Assembly: GCF_001598435.1 (NCBI RefSeq)
Contig: NZ_BCYY01000010.1
Span: forward strand, 99,535-163,534
DNA: 64,000 nucleotides
Direction: 5' to 3'
From: Sphingomonas pituitosa NBRC 102491
Lineage (GTDB): Bacteria > Pseudomonadota > Alphaproteobacteria > Sphingomonadales > Sphingomonadaceae
A program made the position numbers and the translations under genes. Below are positions 43,047-52,390 of the stretch, piece after piece. The notes beneath the pieces are model-generated. The model had not been told where the DNA came from. It did no database searches and was given only the letters and a program-made list of their open reading frames with translations. Within the stretch, counting starts at the first letter, position 1. Every line of letters begins with the position of its first letter.

Positions 43047-43496
43047 TCAGAGCGTGACGCCTACGAGTACCATGAAAAAGGCAAGGATACCGGTTGCTAT
43101 CTTGCCGGCCCCGATCGTCCTTGCTGCTACTCCGCGCCTTTGCCTGTTCCAGGTCTTGTCCCGCGCTGTTCGAAGGGCGAGCACGCCATCCACACAGAGG
43201 ACCGATCCGACGATGAAAAGGGCGATGCTGAAGGCTTTGACGAAGCCCGTGACGCCGTGGCCGGTCATCAGAAAGAACGCGATCAGTGCAATGGTGAGGA
43301 GTGCATAGAGCATCATACCGACGTCCAGGACGCTGTAGATCCGGTAGAGCCGCGGGCGCCCGACAGGACTGCGCGCGATCACGATCGGCCGCTTGCAGGT
43401 GAGGCAGCCTCGAACCTTATGCCGCTTCAGGTTCTGGAACAGGATGTTCTTGCAATAGGGGCAGTGCGCTGCCTGGATCTGCATAGGAGCGTTCAT
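43047..43496 (-). CDS. Membrane protein with N-terminal zinc ribbon
   Basis: 149 residues from the ATG at 43496. Two CxxC pairs (AHCPYCKNIL and GCLTCKRPI) form a probable zinc ribbon, followed by three or four membrane helices. The start overlaps the previous minus-strand stop by four bases. Function unknown. Confidence 0.68.
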   Translation of the reverse strand: MNAPMQIQAAHCPYCKNILFQNLKRHKVRGCLTCKRPIVIARSPVGRPRLYRIYSVLDVGMMLYALLTIALIAFFLMTGHGVTGFVKAFSIALFIVGSVLCVDGVLALRTARDKTWNRQRRGVAARTIGAGKIATGILAFFMVLVGVTL

Positions 43497-43699
43497 GCGC
43501 CGGCCCTTCCGACGTAGTAGACGTCGATCACGGAAAGGCCGCGTCGGACACCTTCGATCGTGACCTCCTCGGCGTCGTCGCATTCTGAAAGAGCTTCTCC
43601 GGTCAGGCGCCAGCGCATGCCGCCATCGTCGCAGATCATGCGCCCCCTAGATGTCGTCATCATCTTGCCGGAGAGCCGCATCGGGGGATCAGACGCCAT
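43493..43699 (-). CDS. Small hypothetical protein
   Basis: 68 residues from the ATG at 43699 (MASDPPMRLSGKMMTTSRGR). The compact beta-rich pattern DGGMRWRLTGEALSE has no family I recognise. It is coupled by ATGA to the zinc-ribbon membrane gene and overlaps the end of the gene before it by 11 bases. Confidence 0.55.
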   Translation of the reverse strand: MASDPPMRLSGKMMTTSRGRMICDDGGMRWRLTGEALSECDDAEEVTIEGVRRGLSVIDVYYVGRAGA

Positions 43700-43958
43700 C
43701 GTCAATCTCCACGGGTTTGTTGAACACGCTGAAGCACTCGGGCGCACAGTGGACGAGCCGGCGCCCCCTGCACACCGCCTGCAATCCGTCCATCATCACC
43801 GGCTTGTGCCCGAGGCGACGGCACGGACTGTTGGTCCTGTCCCGCCATCCACAGGGCACCGCCAGCGGCTCTGGAGCGATCTCGACATATTGCGCCTCGA
43901 GATCCTCGGGATCAATCGATGGCTCGTTTTCCGAGAAGAGATCTGCCTGCAGCTTCAT
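43689..43958 (-). CDS. Hypothetical Cys-containing protein
   Basis: 89 residues: an acidic N-terminal half and a C-terminal half with CGWRDRTNSPCRRLGH and CRGRRLVHCAPEC, which may bind zinc. It is the first gene of a three-gene overlapping set reading toward 43047. Confidence 0.55.
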   Translation of the reverse strand: MKLQADLFSENEPSIDPEDLEAQYVEIAPEPLAVPCGWRDRTNSPCRRLGHKPVMMDGLQAVCRGRRLVHCAPECFSVFNKPVEIDDGV

Positions 43959-44027
43959 CGCGCACCTCTTGAGGAAGGAAGGGGAGGGCGCCGACCTGAC
44001 ACTCTCGCCCTTCCTCTCCCCCTCTCC

Positions 44028-44840
44028 TCATTGCTGCCCTGGCGTCGCGCTGGCGCCAGCAGGCGCCGGGGTCGGCGCTGCGGCGGCCGCCGGCGGAGCA
44101 AGGCGGACCTTCGCGTCGGTGGTCAGCTTGCGATAGGCGTCGAGTAGCGCCAGCGAGGTGATCTTCCCCATGTCGGTGCTAGTGTAGCCGCCGCCGAGAG
44201 CGCCGATGCCGGCATTCAGGAGCACCCCGCCGCCGATGATCGAGAGATCCTTCTTGCGGACCTGGCCGCTGGCGATCGCGCGCTGAATGCCGGTGGAGAC
44301 TTCCACGAGCGCCAGCATCACCTGGGCTTCCAGCTTCTTGCTCTTGAAGCCTAAACCGCCGCCGAACATCCCGCCGGCGCCGCCGCCATAGCCGCCCGCA
44401 TCGCCGTCCGAGTAGACCACGGTTGCGGTGAGCAGATAGTCGGCCGCGCGGAGCGTGTTCGTCTTTGCGCCGGCAGTGGTCGAGCCAGCCATCTCGCGCT
44501 CCCGCTGCAGAGCGTCGAAGCCATCGCCGCGATCCACGATCAGGAAGCAGTTCGAGTTGGCGGCGAGCAGCTTGAGGAGCGGGATCGGGTCAACTCGGGC
44601 CTGGCCGCCGTTTTGCTGGGCCTCTGCCATTCGCATCATAGCCGCGATCTGAGGAGGGAGGCCGTCCGTCGGCGACGCTGCGCTGCGTTTCTCGACGATC
44701 GCCATCGTGCCGAAGGGTTGAACGCACTTGGGCACCTCGGAAGTCTCATCGACCCCGGTGCCGCCCTTGCCCATCTTCTGAGCATTTGCGGTGCTGATCG
44801 AGAGCGCCAACGCGGCCGCAGTCAGTAGAACCTTACGCAT
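44028..44840 (-). CDS. CsgG/HfaB-family protein
   Basis: 270 residues from the ATG at 44840 (MRKVLLTAAALALSISTANA), a clean signal peptide without a lipobox Cys. The CsgG pattern is visible: a catalytic-free alpha/beta domain with NCFLIVDRGDGFDALQRERE, the glycine-rich GGYGGGAGGMFGGGLGF (membrane-spanning region) and VMLALVEVSTGIQRAIASG. It ends with an Ala/Pro-rich tail. CsgG forms outer-membrane pores for curli export. Placed between transfer genes and without curli subunits, its job here is unclear. Confidence 0.8.
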   Translation of the reverse strand: MRKVLLTAAALALSISTANAQKMGKGGTGVDETSEVPKCVQPFGTMAIVEKRSAASPTDGLPPQIAAMMRMAEAQQNGGQARVDPIPLLKLLAANSNCFLIVDRGDGFDALQREREMAGSTTAGAKTNTLRAADYLLTATVVYSDGDAGGYGGGAGGMFGGGLGFKSKKLEAQVMLALVEVSTGIQRAIASGQVRKKDLSIIGGGVLLNAGIGALGGGYTSTDMGKITSLALLDAYRKLTTDAKVRLAPPAAAAAPTPAPAGASATPGQQ

Positions 44841-44885
44841 ATTGTTCCTCCTGTGGTGTTTGCATTTCATCGACACGGATCGGCG

Positions 44886-45311
44886 TCAGCGGCTCCAGAT
44901 CTGGCGGAGACGGACTATGAGAAAGGGCGTGGTTATCGCGCCTGCCACGACGATCGCGATTGCCGGGTCACGGAGCGACGCGCCCGCTGGCGCAGCGGCT
45001 AACCAAAGCAGAGGCAGAAGCACTGCCTCACAGAGAACGACCAATAGATATGGGTCCAGGTCGCCAGCGGCGATCGGGCCAGCACCGGCGAGCTCCGCGA
45101 GCGTGGGACGGATCTCCCTACGGGTGTCTCTGCCGCCGATGTAGCCTTCTGCGTAAAGGGTACCGATCAGCTGGTCGCGGGACTCAGGTGGCAAGTCGAT
45201 GCCAACCTGACTGCACACCTTTCGGACGTCACGAGTAAGCCGCTTGTACCGTGGGCAATCCATCGAGCTTGGCTGCATTGATTTCGCTGTCGAAAATTGT
45301 GCTCTCGCCAT
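44886..45311 (-). CDS. Hypothetical membrane protein
   Basis: 141 residues from the ATG at 45311, overlapping the stop of the NERD gene by one base (TGATG). The soluble N-terminal part holds CPRYKRLTRDVRKVCSQVG. Two C-terminal membrane helices follow. No known family. Confidence 0.6.
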   Translation of the reverse strand: MARAQFSTAKSMQPSSMDCPRYKRLTRDVRKVCSQVGIDLPPESRDQLIGTLYAEGYIGGRDTRREIRPTLAELAGAGPIAAGDLDPYLLVVLCEAVLLPLLWLAAAPAGASLRDPAIAIVVAGAITTPFLIVRLRQIWSR

Positions 45312-46501
45312 CACATTTCTCCTTCGACACTGTTCGGCTCTTTTGCGACGATCGTGCGGATCTCCAGCGCCGCTGCATCGTCGTTGCAGATCCAGTTTTG
45401 GAAGAGGGGCTGCCACCTCGCGCGCCCGTGGCAGGCCGCACTCAGGCGCGCCTTCGCAGCTTCGTTGTCACGGGCAGCGAGGAAGGCGATCCGACCATCG
45501 GGCAGCTCCCGCTCTGCGATCCCCGGCGAAATCACTACTGCCGGCGACGCTTTGCGCTTGGCCACTGGCACCGCTTCCTCGTCCGCCTGTTCGGGTAGGG
45601 GCGGGGATGGAGCATCAGCCTCTTCCGCCTCGGCCGACGTGACCACAACCTCTTCCTCCCCCTCTTCCTCTCTCACCAATGAGGATGGATCGGGGTCCAA
45701 GGCGTCTTCTGCTGCTTCAGCCGCCAGCTGCTCCTCGTCGGCAGGTTCATCCACATGCTCGGCAGCGCCATCGTTCCTCTGGGCATAGGATCGCGCTTCT
45801 ATGCCGAGGCGCTGCGCCATGGTCTGCTCGTCCGAGACGTGCGCGGCCGCGAGCTGCGCGCCGATGGCTGCAAGGGTGCCGCTGGGTACACCGCTCGAGA
45901 AGAGCTTGCCGATCGGGCTGACGCCGGCAAACTCCACCCAGGCCCGATGGAAGTTGTCGATTTTGTAGACCGGAAGCGCCTCAGTGATCTTTGTGCGATC
46001 GATCTGCCCATCCGCGGGGATGACGACGAAGGTGCCGACTTCGCTGAAAGCTTTGTCGTGATCGTGCGCTTTCAGCCAGGCACGCAACACATCGCGCTGC
46101 CGGCGCGCTTGGGCAACGGGGTTGGGGATCTGAACCGGCCTGCGGCGGCCCTCATACCAGACAACCCATTCGTCGTGTTTGTTGCGCGACATGCGCCCTG
46201 AATAGTTCTTCACCTCAACCACAGAGGCCTTACGCGACAACCGTGACAGGATGACGTGATCGAACTGAGCAAAGCTTCCGATCCCATCGGGAATGCGCAG
46301 GTCGTGGACAACCACATGATCTTTTGAATCGAAGAAGAGGCGATCAAGAATGTGCGCCGTTTCCTTCTCGCCGATGATGCCGCGCCTGTGCGCGAGCATC
46401 TTCTTGCGGAGACGATCTGATGGACCGCGCGCCATGGCGCGAGCAATCAGTTCATTGGCCTCCAGCAGCTCGTCAGCTCGTGTAGATACCTTGGAAATCA
46501 C
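45311..46501 (-). CDS. NERD-domain (nuclease-related) protein
   Basis: 396 residues. The NERD domain runs from about 35 to 175: RGIIGEKETAHILDRLF, VHDLRIPDGIGSFAQFDHVIL and VVEVKNYSGRM, with the Asp, Glu and Lys of a restriction-like core in place. A long acidic, Glu/Ala-rich linker (about 255-320) precedes a C-terminal domain with NEAAKARLSAACHGRARWQPL. NERD proteins are predicted nucleases of DNA processing. It lies 29 bases after the relaxase gene in the same direction, so it may be transcribed with the transfer genes. Confidence 0.85.
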   Translation of the reverse strand: MISKVSTRADELLEANELIARAMARGPSDRLRKKMLAHRRGIIGEKETAHILDRLFFDSKDHVVVHDLRIPDGIGSFAQFDHVILSRLSRKASVVEVKNYSGRMSRNKHDEWVVWYEGRRRPVQIPNPVAQARRQRDVLRAWLKAHDHDKAFSEVGTFVVIPADGQIDRTKITEALPVYKIDNFHRAWVEFAGVSPIGKLFSSGVPSGTLAAIGAQLAAAHVSDEQTMAQRLGIEARSYAQRNDGAAEHVDEPADEEQLAAEAAEDALDPDPSSLVREEEGEEEVVVTSAEAEEADAPSPPLPEQADEEAVPVAKRKASPAVVISPGIAERELPDGRIAFLAARDNEAAKARLSAACHGRARWQPLFQNWICNDDAAALEIRTIVAKEPNSVEGEM

Positions 46502-46530
46502 CCTGTTCCCCCTATTCGTATCGCGAGTTG

Positions 46531-49500
46531 TTAGAGTTCCAGACCGAGGTTCTTCTCCGGCACCGGCGGCCCCTTCGCGCCCTTGCCCGCGTCCCCAAGC
46601 CCCATGTCGTCGGTCTTCTTGCTGAGCCCCATGTCGTCGCCGCCTTTGGCGTAGCGTGCCGCATCCTTCTCATCGAACCGGGGCATGGGCGGCAGCGAGC
46701 CTCCGCCAGCATCGCTAAGGCTGAAGCGCATAGAGGGGCCTGCGGCTTGCTCGGAGCCGCCACGGCGGCCGCCTTCTGCACCGGCGCCCGCCCCAGTCTC
46801 CGGCGATCGCCTTGGCTCTGCGCCCTCATCGGAGCGGGGGAGGGGGGGCAGGGAACTGAGATCGCGGTTCTCTACCCTTCCGCTCAGCGGCGGCGTGTTG
46901 CCACCAAGCCCCTGACCTGGCTGGAGGGGCCCTCCTGGCGTGTTGATGCTGCTGTTCGGCCCATCCACGTTCAGCTTGCCCAAGGTTTCCAGCGATGAGG
47001 TCTTCATGCCGGTGTTTCGGTCCAGCTGGCGTTCGACCTTCTGCTTGTTGTCGACGACAACCGTCAGATCGTAGCGGACGCGGCTCACGCCGACATAGAA
47101 GAGCTGCTGGTTCGTGAGGTTGGTCTCACGGCTCGAGAGCGCCAAGATGCCCTTGTCGGCCGTCACGCCCTGCGCCATGTGCATGTTCAGCGAGTAGCCG
47201 AGGTCGAGGCGCGTGAGCATCGCATCGCCGTGCTTGAGTGTCAGCACCTGCTTGCTGGCCGTCTCGACCGTAACACCCTTGCCGTCGATCGACACCACGC
47301 GGGCAGTCGCTGACTTCTCCAGACCCCGCTTTTTATCGGCTTCCGTCCAGCGAACGGTATCGCCTTCGTGGATCTTGATGGTCTTCAGGACCGAGACCTC
47401 GATCCGCTCCCTCTTGATCGTCGGGTCTATCTTCTGCGGGTCGATCTTCAGCCGGCGACCGTTGTGCTCCAGCTCGACCTTCCCCCTCGAGGTGACGCCA
47501 GTGACCGTGAAGGTGCCTCTTTCGATCCCCAGCTCCTTGATGGCGCCAGTGACGTCGATGACCTGCCCCTTCTCGTAGGTGTGAGCGTAGCGCTTCTCCT
47601 CTCGGGTGAGGTTCACCTTCTCCCGCACCTGCAGCGACAGGCCTTCGCCTTTGATGACGCCCTCGGCGGCTAGGCCCTCCTGAATCCGATTGTTGATCGT
47701 CGCGCGAGCCTCGCGCCCCGATGCGAAAACGGCGGTTGCCGCCCTCTCCTCCGGGGAAAGCGCGAGCCAGCGCTCAGCCGCATTGTTTGCTGGGCTGGCG
47801 TCGGTCACAACCTTGTCGCCCAATACCCGCAAGGCAGTGCTTGCCTTCCCCGTTTCTGCCAAAGCCGCCACGGTCTTTAGCTGATCGGTCTGCTGCCGAA
47901 GGTTCTCCTTCATCCAGGTGATGGTGATCCCGCCGGCTTGCGCGACCGAAAATGCCTTGCCCCAATCGATCGACCCGAGCTGCTTGCGGTCGCCGACCAG
48001 GACGAGCTTGTCGGCGCCGAGCGCCTCCGCGATGTTGATCAGCTTCACCATGTCGTCGGTCGAGACCATCGACGCCTCGTCGACGGCGAGGATGGTGTTC
48101 TTCATCTCGGCCTGTTTCTCGATCGCGGCGGGACTGGTCCTGTCGGTGAGGAACCGCTCGTTCTGCCAAATGAAGGACGCGATCGTCTGCGCGTCGATGC
48201 CAGCCCCTTCCTTTAGGTCGCCGACCATTTTGTTCTGGAAGGCCAGGCCATGCAGCCGCTTGCCCCCGCTCTCCGCGACGCGCGCGACGCCCTCTAAGGT
48301 CTGTGCGACACCCTGCAGCATGGTAGACTTGCCGGAGCCGGCGACCCCCTGGATCGCCACGATCTTGTCAGCGCTGGAGACGATCAGGGTGGCAGCGGCG
48401 AGCTGCCCTGGGTTCAGTTCGTGCTTGGACGCAGCCTGTACGCGATCAGGGGCAAGATCTGCGCTCAGGATCGGCGTTGCCTGCCCCTTTGTGGCTTCGA
48501 TGCGGTCCAGGATGTGCTGTTCGGCTTGCATCGCCTCTCGGGTGGTCACCATCGTCCAGCTCGTCTCTCCCTCGCGCGTGACGCCAGGTAGAATGCGACC
48601 TTGCTCGACCAGCTTCTCGATCCGCTCAGTGACGTGCTGGATGGTCACGCCCTTCAGCCCGAGATCGAGCGCCGTCTTGGACAGTCGGTTGACGTCGAAG
48701 GCTGCCTCACGCTGCGCGTGTATCCTGATCGCTGAGGCAACGGCGAACTGCGCCCGCGCCGCCTCCGGCGAGGAGGCGAAGCGGGCGACACCTTTGTCGA
48801 CGAGCGGATCGGGCGTGCGGGTGAGGTTGCTGACAAACTCCCGAGCTCCGCGCACAACCTCGGCCATGAAGGCATAGCCTCGCCGCAGCGTGCTTGCGTT
48901 CTCCGGTGCGGCCGAGGCTCGCAGCGCGGCTGCGATCAGCTCCTTGCCGTCGAACCCGTAGGTGGCAGCTTTCTCCCGCCAATCCGCGATCATCTTGTCG
49001 CGATCCTCAAGAGACAGCTTAGGATCGCGGGTGCGAGCGGTGATGGCACGGATGCCCTGAGTGCTCTTGATGCCCAGCTCGTCGGCAACCTTCAGGATCT
49101 CTGCGCGACGCTGGCTGTTCACCTCCATCACGTCTTTGGGCACCCCGACAACCTCAAAGGTGCCGTGCTTCCCCTTGGTCTCGATCTGATAGCCAAGCTT
49201 CTCCATCTCGGCGCGCAGGAAGGCATGATAGATCGAGCCGATCACGGTGTTGTTGGACCAGATCTTGTCGGCGTGCAGCGCCTGCCACTTTCCGTCAGGA
49301 CCCTTGGTCAGATTCGCAACAAGCGCGTGGATGTGGAGCTGCGGATCGAGCGCGCGAGATGTGTCGTGCTGGACGAGCGCGTAGACCAGGTTGCCGGTCT
49401 TCACCGGCACCTTCTTGCCGTCGATATCCTTCCGGGTTTCGGCAAGGTTCTTCTCAACCCACGCCATCGTGGCGCGCACCGCTTTCGTGTGTGCGCCGTC

Positions 49501-49821
49501 CTCGCCGAGGATCCGCTTGTCGCCGGCAACCAGGGCCATGATCGATACGGACTTTGGCGCTGAGAAGGTCAAGTCATAGCCGGGACGTCGCCCCTGATAG
49601 TCGGCGACCTTCTCCCCGGATGCGAGCTGGCCGTTCAGGATCTTGCCCAGGTCCGATCTGGTGACCTCGCCGGAGACGCCGGCCTCCTCGGCCGAGGCGC
49701 CGCCCCACTCGCTATAGTCGGCCGCATTCTCCCCGGCGTAGTAGTCCGCCGAGGCGAAATCGTCCTTGCCGTAATAGTCAGCGGCGCCCCCTGCTGACCC
49801 GATTGAGGCAATGGAGTGCAT
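46531..49821 (-). CDS. traI: MobF-family conjugative relaxase-helicase (TraI/TrwC)
   Basis: 1096 residues. The N-terminal relaxase domain has paired catalytic tyrosines (Tyr16-Tyr17 and Tyr27-Tyr28) and the three-His metal site (His152, then LHIHALV with His163 and His165). A RecD2/TraI-like helicase follows, with Walker A (GVAGSGKSTML) and Walker B (AVDEASMV), and the C-terminal tail is Pro/Gly-rich. The protein nicks oriT, stays covalently bound, and unwinds the transferred strand. At about 1100 residues it is closer to R388 TrwC (966) than to F TraI (1756). It starts four bases after the coupling-protein gene ends. Confidence 0.96.
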   Translation of the reverse strand: MHSIASIGSAGGAADYYGKDDFASADYYAGENAADYSEWGGASAEEAGVSGEVTRSDLGKILNGQLASGEKVADYQGRRPGYDLTFSAPKSVSIMALVAGDKRILGEDGAHTKAVRATMAWVEKNLAETRKDIDGKKVPVKTGNLVYALVQHDTSRALDPQLHIHALVANLTKGPDGKWQALHADKIWSNNTVIGSIYHAFLRAEMEKLGYQIETKGKHGTFEVVGVPKDVMEVNSQRRAEILKVADELGIKSTQGIRAITARTRDPKLSLEDRDKMIADWREKAATYGFDGKELIAAALRASAAPENASTLRRGYAFMAEVVRGAREFVSNLTRTPDPLVDKGVARFASSPEAARAQFAVASAIRIHAQREAAFDVNRLSKTALDLGLKGVTIQHVTERIEKLVEQGRILPGVTREGETSWTMVTTREAMQAEQHILDRIEATKGQATPILSADLAPDRVQAASKHELNPGQLAAATLIVSSADKIVAIQGVAGSGKSTMLQGVAQTLEGVARVAESGGKRLHGLAFQNKMVGDLKEGAGIDAQTIASFIWQNERFLTDRTSPAAIEKQAEMKNTILAVDEASMVSTDDMVKLINIAEALGADKLVLVGDRKQLGSIDWGKAFSVAQAGGITITWMKENLRQQTDQLKTVAALAETGKASTALRVLGDKVVTDASPANNAAERWLALSPEERAATAVFASGREARATINNRIQEGLAAEGVIKGEGLSLQVREKVNLTREEKRYAHTYEKGQVIDVTGAIKELGIERGTFTVTGVTSRGKVELEHNGRRLKIDPQKIDPTIKRERIEVSVLKTIKIHEGDTVRWTEADKKRGLEKSATARVVSIDGKGVTVETASKQVLTLKHGDAMLTRLDLGYSLNMHMAQGVTADKGILALSSRETNLTNQQLFYVGVSRVRYDLTVVVDNKQKVERQLDRNTGMKTSSLETLGKLNVDGPNSSINTPGGPLQPGQGLGGNTPPLSGRVENRDLSSLPPLPRSDEGAEPRRSPETGAGAGAEGGRRGGSEQAAGPSMRFSLSDAGGGSLPPMPRFDEKDAARYAKGGDDMGLSKKTDDMGLGDAGKGAKGPPVPEKNLGLEL

Positions 49822-49824
49822 GAC

Positions 49825-52116
49825 CTACATCCCCATCCCGTCATCGCTCGGACCGAAGTCCTGGCGCAGCTCGATGGACGTCTGATCTTCTACCTCTGCT
49901 GCGGGCGGGGCAGCGAGATCGTCGCGTTGGCTGAGGGAGGCCGCTCCGCGTTCAGCATCGCCTTGCCGGGTAATTTCGGCGTTGGTGTCGTCATCGCCCT
50001 TTTCAGCGTCGGGCCGAGGCGCTGACGGATCCATCCGATCCTGCGCCTCGCGATGGATTTGTGCCTCCTCCTCGGACGCCTCTGAGGGTTGCGCGAGGAT
50101 CCCTGCGGCAAGTGCGGCTGCAGCGCTGGGGGAAGTCCCTACCTCCTCCACCAGTTCGGGCGAGCCGTCCCTACCGCCCGCCACTTCTCCGTCTGCACCT
50201 CCACCACTCTTTCCGCGAACACTAGCCGCCGGCGACGCCGGCGGACGCTTCACGAAGCCGGGTGCGATGGTGGGGTAATTCTCCCACTGCAGCTGGATGC
50301 GCGCGGCAGGAAATCCGTCAGGGAATTTGACGAAGCCGTGCATCGAGGGGAGGTTTGTGATGTCGTCAGGAATGACGAGCGGCTCGACCTGCTTACGTGG
50401 CGTGAGCGTCGAGGCATCGCGGGTGTTGTTGTAGCCGTAGCTATAGGCTTCATCCATCTGCCGAACCTCGCGGCTGCCGATGTAGCGGCTGCACTGTTCG
50501 GCGGTCTCCAGGTCCGCCGCGGCGAGGATCAGTTTGGTGCGGGCGAGGGAGGAAAGGTTGCGGGCATTTTCCTCGCCGTAGACATGCACCAGCTTGTCGA
50601 AGGAGTGCAGGCCGAGGATCATCGCGCCGCCGAAATTTCTGGCGGTTTGCAGGCCGCTTTCGATTGCCGGCAGACGGTGCAAAGCGCCGAGCTCGTCGAA
50701 CATGAACCAGGTGCGGAGCGACCGCGTGCGCGGCATCTCCATCAGGGCGTAAATGGCGAGGTTGCTCCACAGCGTGAGCAGCGCGCGGTTCATCTCGAGA
50801 TCGGTGTAATTCGAGGTGATAAAGAGGATCGAACCCGGCTTTTTGTCCCGCGTGATCCAGTCCTTGATCGAAAACGGTTCGCCGTCGTCAGGGAGGAAGC
50901 GGAGCACCTGCGCATTGGTGTTGAAAACCGCGCGGATGGACTCTGCCATTCGGGCGGCTTCCGGTGCCGTCAGTGGGTCCGCGATCGTCTTGGCCAGGTA
51001 CTTGTGGACCGCCTTCAGATCGGCCGTCATCAGGTTCTCAGCGAGCGCACGGTTGCTGGTCTGCTTCTTCTCGATCAGCTTCATGCACATTTCGATAAAA
51101 AGGGTGCGCGCGGCCATGGCCCAAAAGGGCTCCGCCGAGCCGCCGTCGGACGGGATCAGCGCGGCCGCAGCGGCGGTAAATTCCGAGTAGGTCACGCAGT
51201 CGTTGAAGATCGACCAGGCAGGGCAGCGGGCGTCCAGCGGGTTCAGGATCGTGTCGCGTTCGGGATCGTAGAATGCCTCGACATAGGCACCGGTCAGATC
51301 GAACACGACCGCGTTGTCCTGGCGCTCCTGCATCTGTTTGATCAGCTTGCGCAGCGCCGTCGTTTTACCAGCACCAGTGGTGCCGATCAGCATCGTGTGA
51401 GACTGCTCTAGGCGGTGCGGATAGGGGATGCCGGCAAGGGTGTAGGGGTGGTGGATACCAGCGGCCTTCCGAGCCCCGAACGGCATGCGAAGAACCTGCT
51501 GCGGCGTGTGGCCGGGGAAGAGGTTGGCAGCCTCCTTCTCGAACTCGACCTGGTTGTGCTGAACGATCTCGGCATAGAGCACTTCCCGGGTCACCAGCAT
51601 TGCGCCACGCTCGTGCCGCTCCTCAAGGATGTTCTTGCCGCGACGACGGGAGAAATCGACGTACCAGACAGCTGTGGGCACGGTGATGAAGCTGGCGATG
51701 AAGAGGCAGCCAATCAGGCCGCGGACTGCCTTGTGCCACGCGAGAGCGACCTCTGGCACATACGGCACGTACCCCATGTAGGTTTGGCGCACGGAGCCGT
51801 CGGGCAGGAGGAGGTTCACCTGCTTCATCGGGTCAAGCGAGACCCAGCCCCAAAGCGCCGACAGAATGCGCATGCAGATGAGCTGGATGTTGTTCTCGTC
51901 CAGCGTGATCGACAGCACGATCGTGTACGCCAGAGCGAAGATCACCAGCCACATCAGAACGGGCATTTTCGCGCCCGACAGCCACATCAGAACCTCGTGG
52001 CTGAGGAGCTGGCTGCCGCGCGTGAAGTTGCCCGAATTGCGCTTCACTTCGCCGCGTGCGGAGTGGTGCTGAACGGTGACTGGACGGCCGTCACTGCGGA
52101 TGTCAGCGCGCGCCAT
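49825..52116 (-). CDS. traD: Type IV coupling protein (TraD/TrwB)
   Basis: 763 residues. Two N-terminal membrane segments (about 52-70 and 131-150) anchor a hexameric ATPase with Walker A IGTTGAGKTTAL (245-252), Walker B-type WFMFDELGALHRLPAIE, and GLHSFDKLVHVYG. The C-terminal tail is long and acidic. It passes the relaxase-DNA complex to the secretion channel. The start overlaps the RHH gene by 14 bases and the relaxase follows directly, giving the trwA-trwB-trwC order. Confidence 0.95.
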   Translation of the reverse strand: MARADIRSDGRPVTVQHHSARGEVKRNSGNFTRGSQLLSHEVLMWLSGAKMPVLMWLVIFALAYTIVLSITLDENNIQLICMRILSALWGWVSLDPMKQVNLLLPDGSVRQTYMGYVPYVPEVALAWHKAVRGLIGCLFIASFITVPTAVWYVDFSRRRGKNILEERHERGAMLVTREVLYAEIVQHNQVEFEKEAANLFPGHTPQQVLRMPFGARKAAGIHHPYTLAGIPYPHRLEQSHTMLIGTTGAGKTTALRKLIKQMQERQDNAVVFDLTGAYVEAFYDPERDTILNPLDARCPAWSIFNDCVTYSEFTAAAAALIPSDGGSAEPFWAMAARTLFIEMCMKLIEKKQTSNRALAENLMTADLKAVHKYLAKTIADPLTAPEAARMAESIRAVFNTNAQVLRFLPDDGEPFSIKDWITRDKKPGSILFITSNYTDLEMNRALLTLWSNLAIYALMEMPRTRSLRTWFMFDELGALHRLPAIESGLQTARNFGGAMILGLHSFDKLVHVYGEENARNLSSLARTKLILAAADLETAEQCSRYIGSREVRQMDEAYSYGYNNTRDASTLTPRKQVEPLVIPDDITNLPSMHGFVKFPDGFPAARIQLQWENYPTIAPGFVKRPPASPAASVRGKSGGGADGEVAGGRDGSPELVEEVGTSPSAAAALAAGILAQPSEASEEEAQIHREAQDRMDPSAPRPDAEKGDDDTNAEITRQGDAERGAASLSQRDDLAAPPAAEVEDQTSIELRQDFGPSDDGMGM

Positions 52117-52390
52117 GATAGCGCTCCATCCGGTTGTTTACTTCGAGGAGAATACCATCGCGGCGCTCAGGAAGGTCTTCCTGGATCATCACGTCGAGAG
52201 CGAGCTGCGCGTACTCGCAAACCCGGCGCAACCGCGCGTCGCTATCGGATATGAGTTTTTGACCGCGCAGGAACTGATCGACGGCGCGCCGAATGACTTC
52301 GCCGGTTGAGCAACCTAGACGTTGCGCAATGGCTTCGACCTGAGCCACTTGATCCGCACTTAAGCGGGTCGTGCTTGGCTTTGACTTCAT
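52103..52390 (-). CDS. RHH relaxosome accessory protein (TrwA/TraY-like position)
   Basis: 95 residues. The strand KPSTTRLSADQVAQVEAIA and the helices QRLGCSTGEVIRRAVDQFL form a ribbon-helix-helix domain, followed by a helical C-terminal part that may tetramerise. It precedes the coupling protein and relaxase exactly as trwA does in R388, where the protein binds oriT and represses the operon. The predicted oriT lies directly upstream. Confidence 0.82.
   Translation of the reverse strand: MKSKPSTTRLSADQVAQVEAIAQRLGCSTGEVIRRAVDQFLRGQKLISDSDARLRRVCEYAQLALDVMIQEDLPERRDGILLEVNNRMERYHGAR

Noticed and set aside
50089..51411. 440-codon plus-strand frame
   Set aside because: Antisense to the coupling protein gene, with no recognisable domain.
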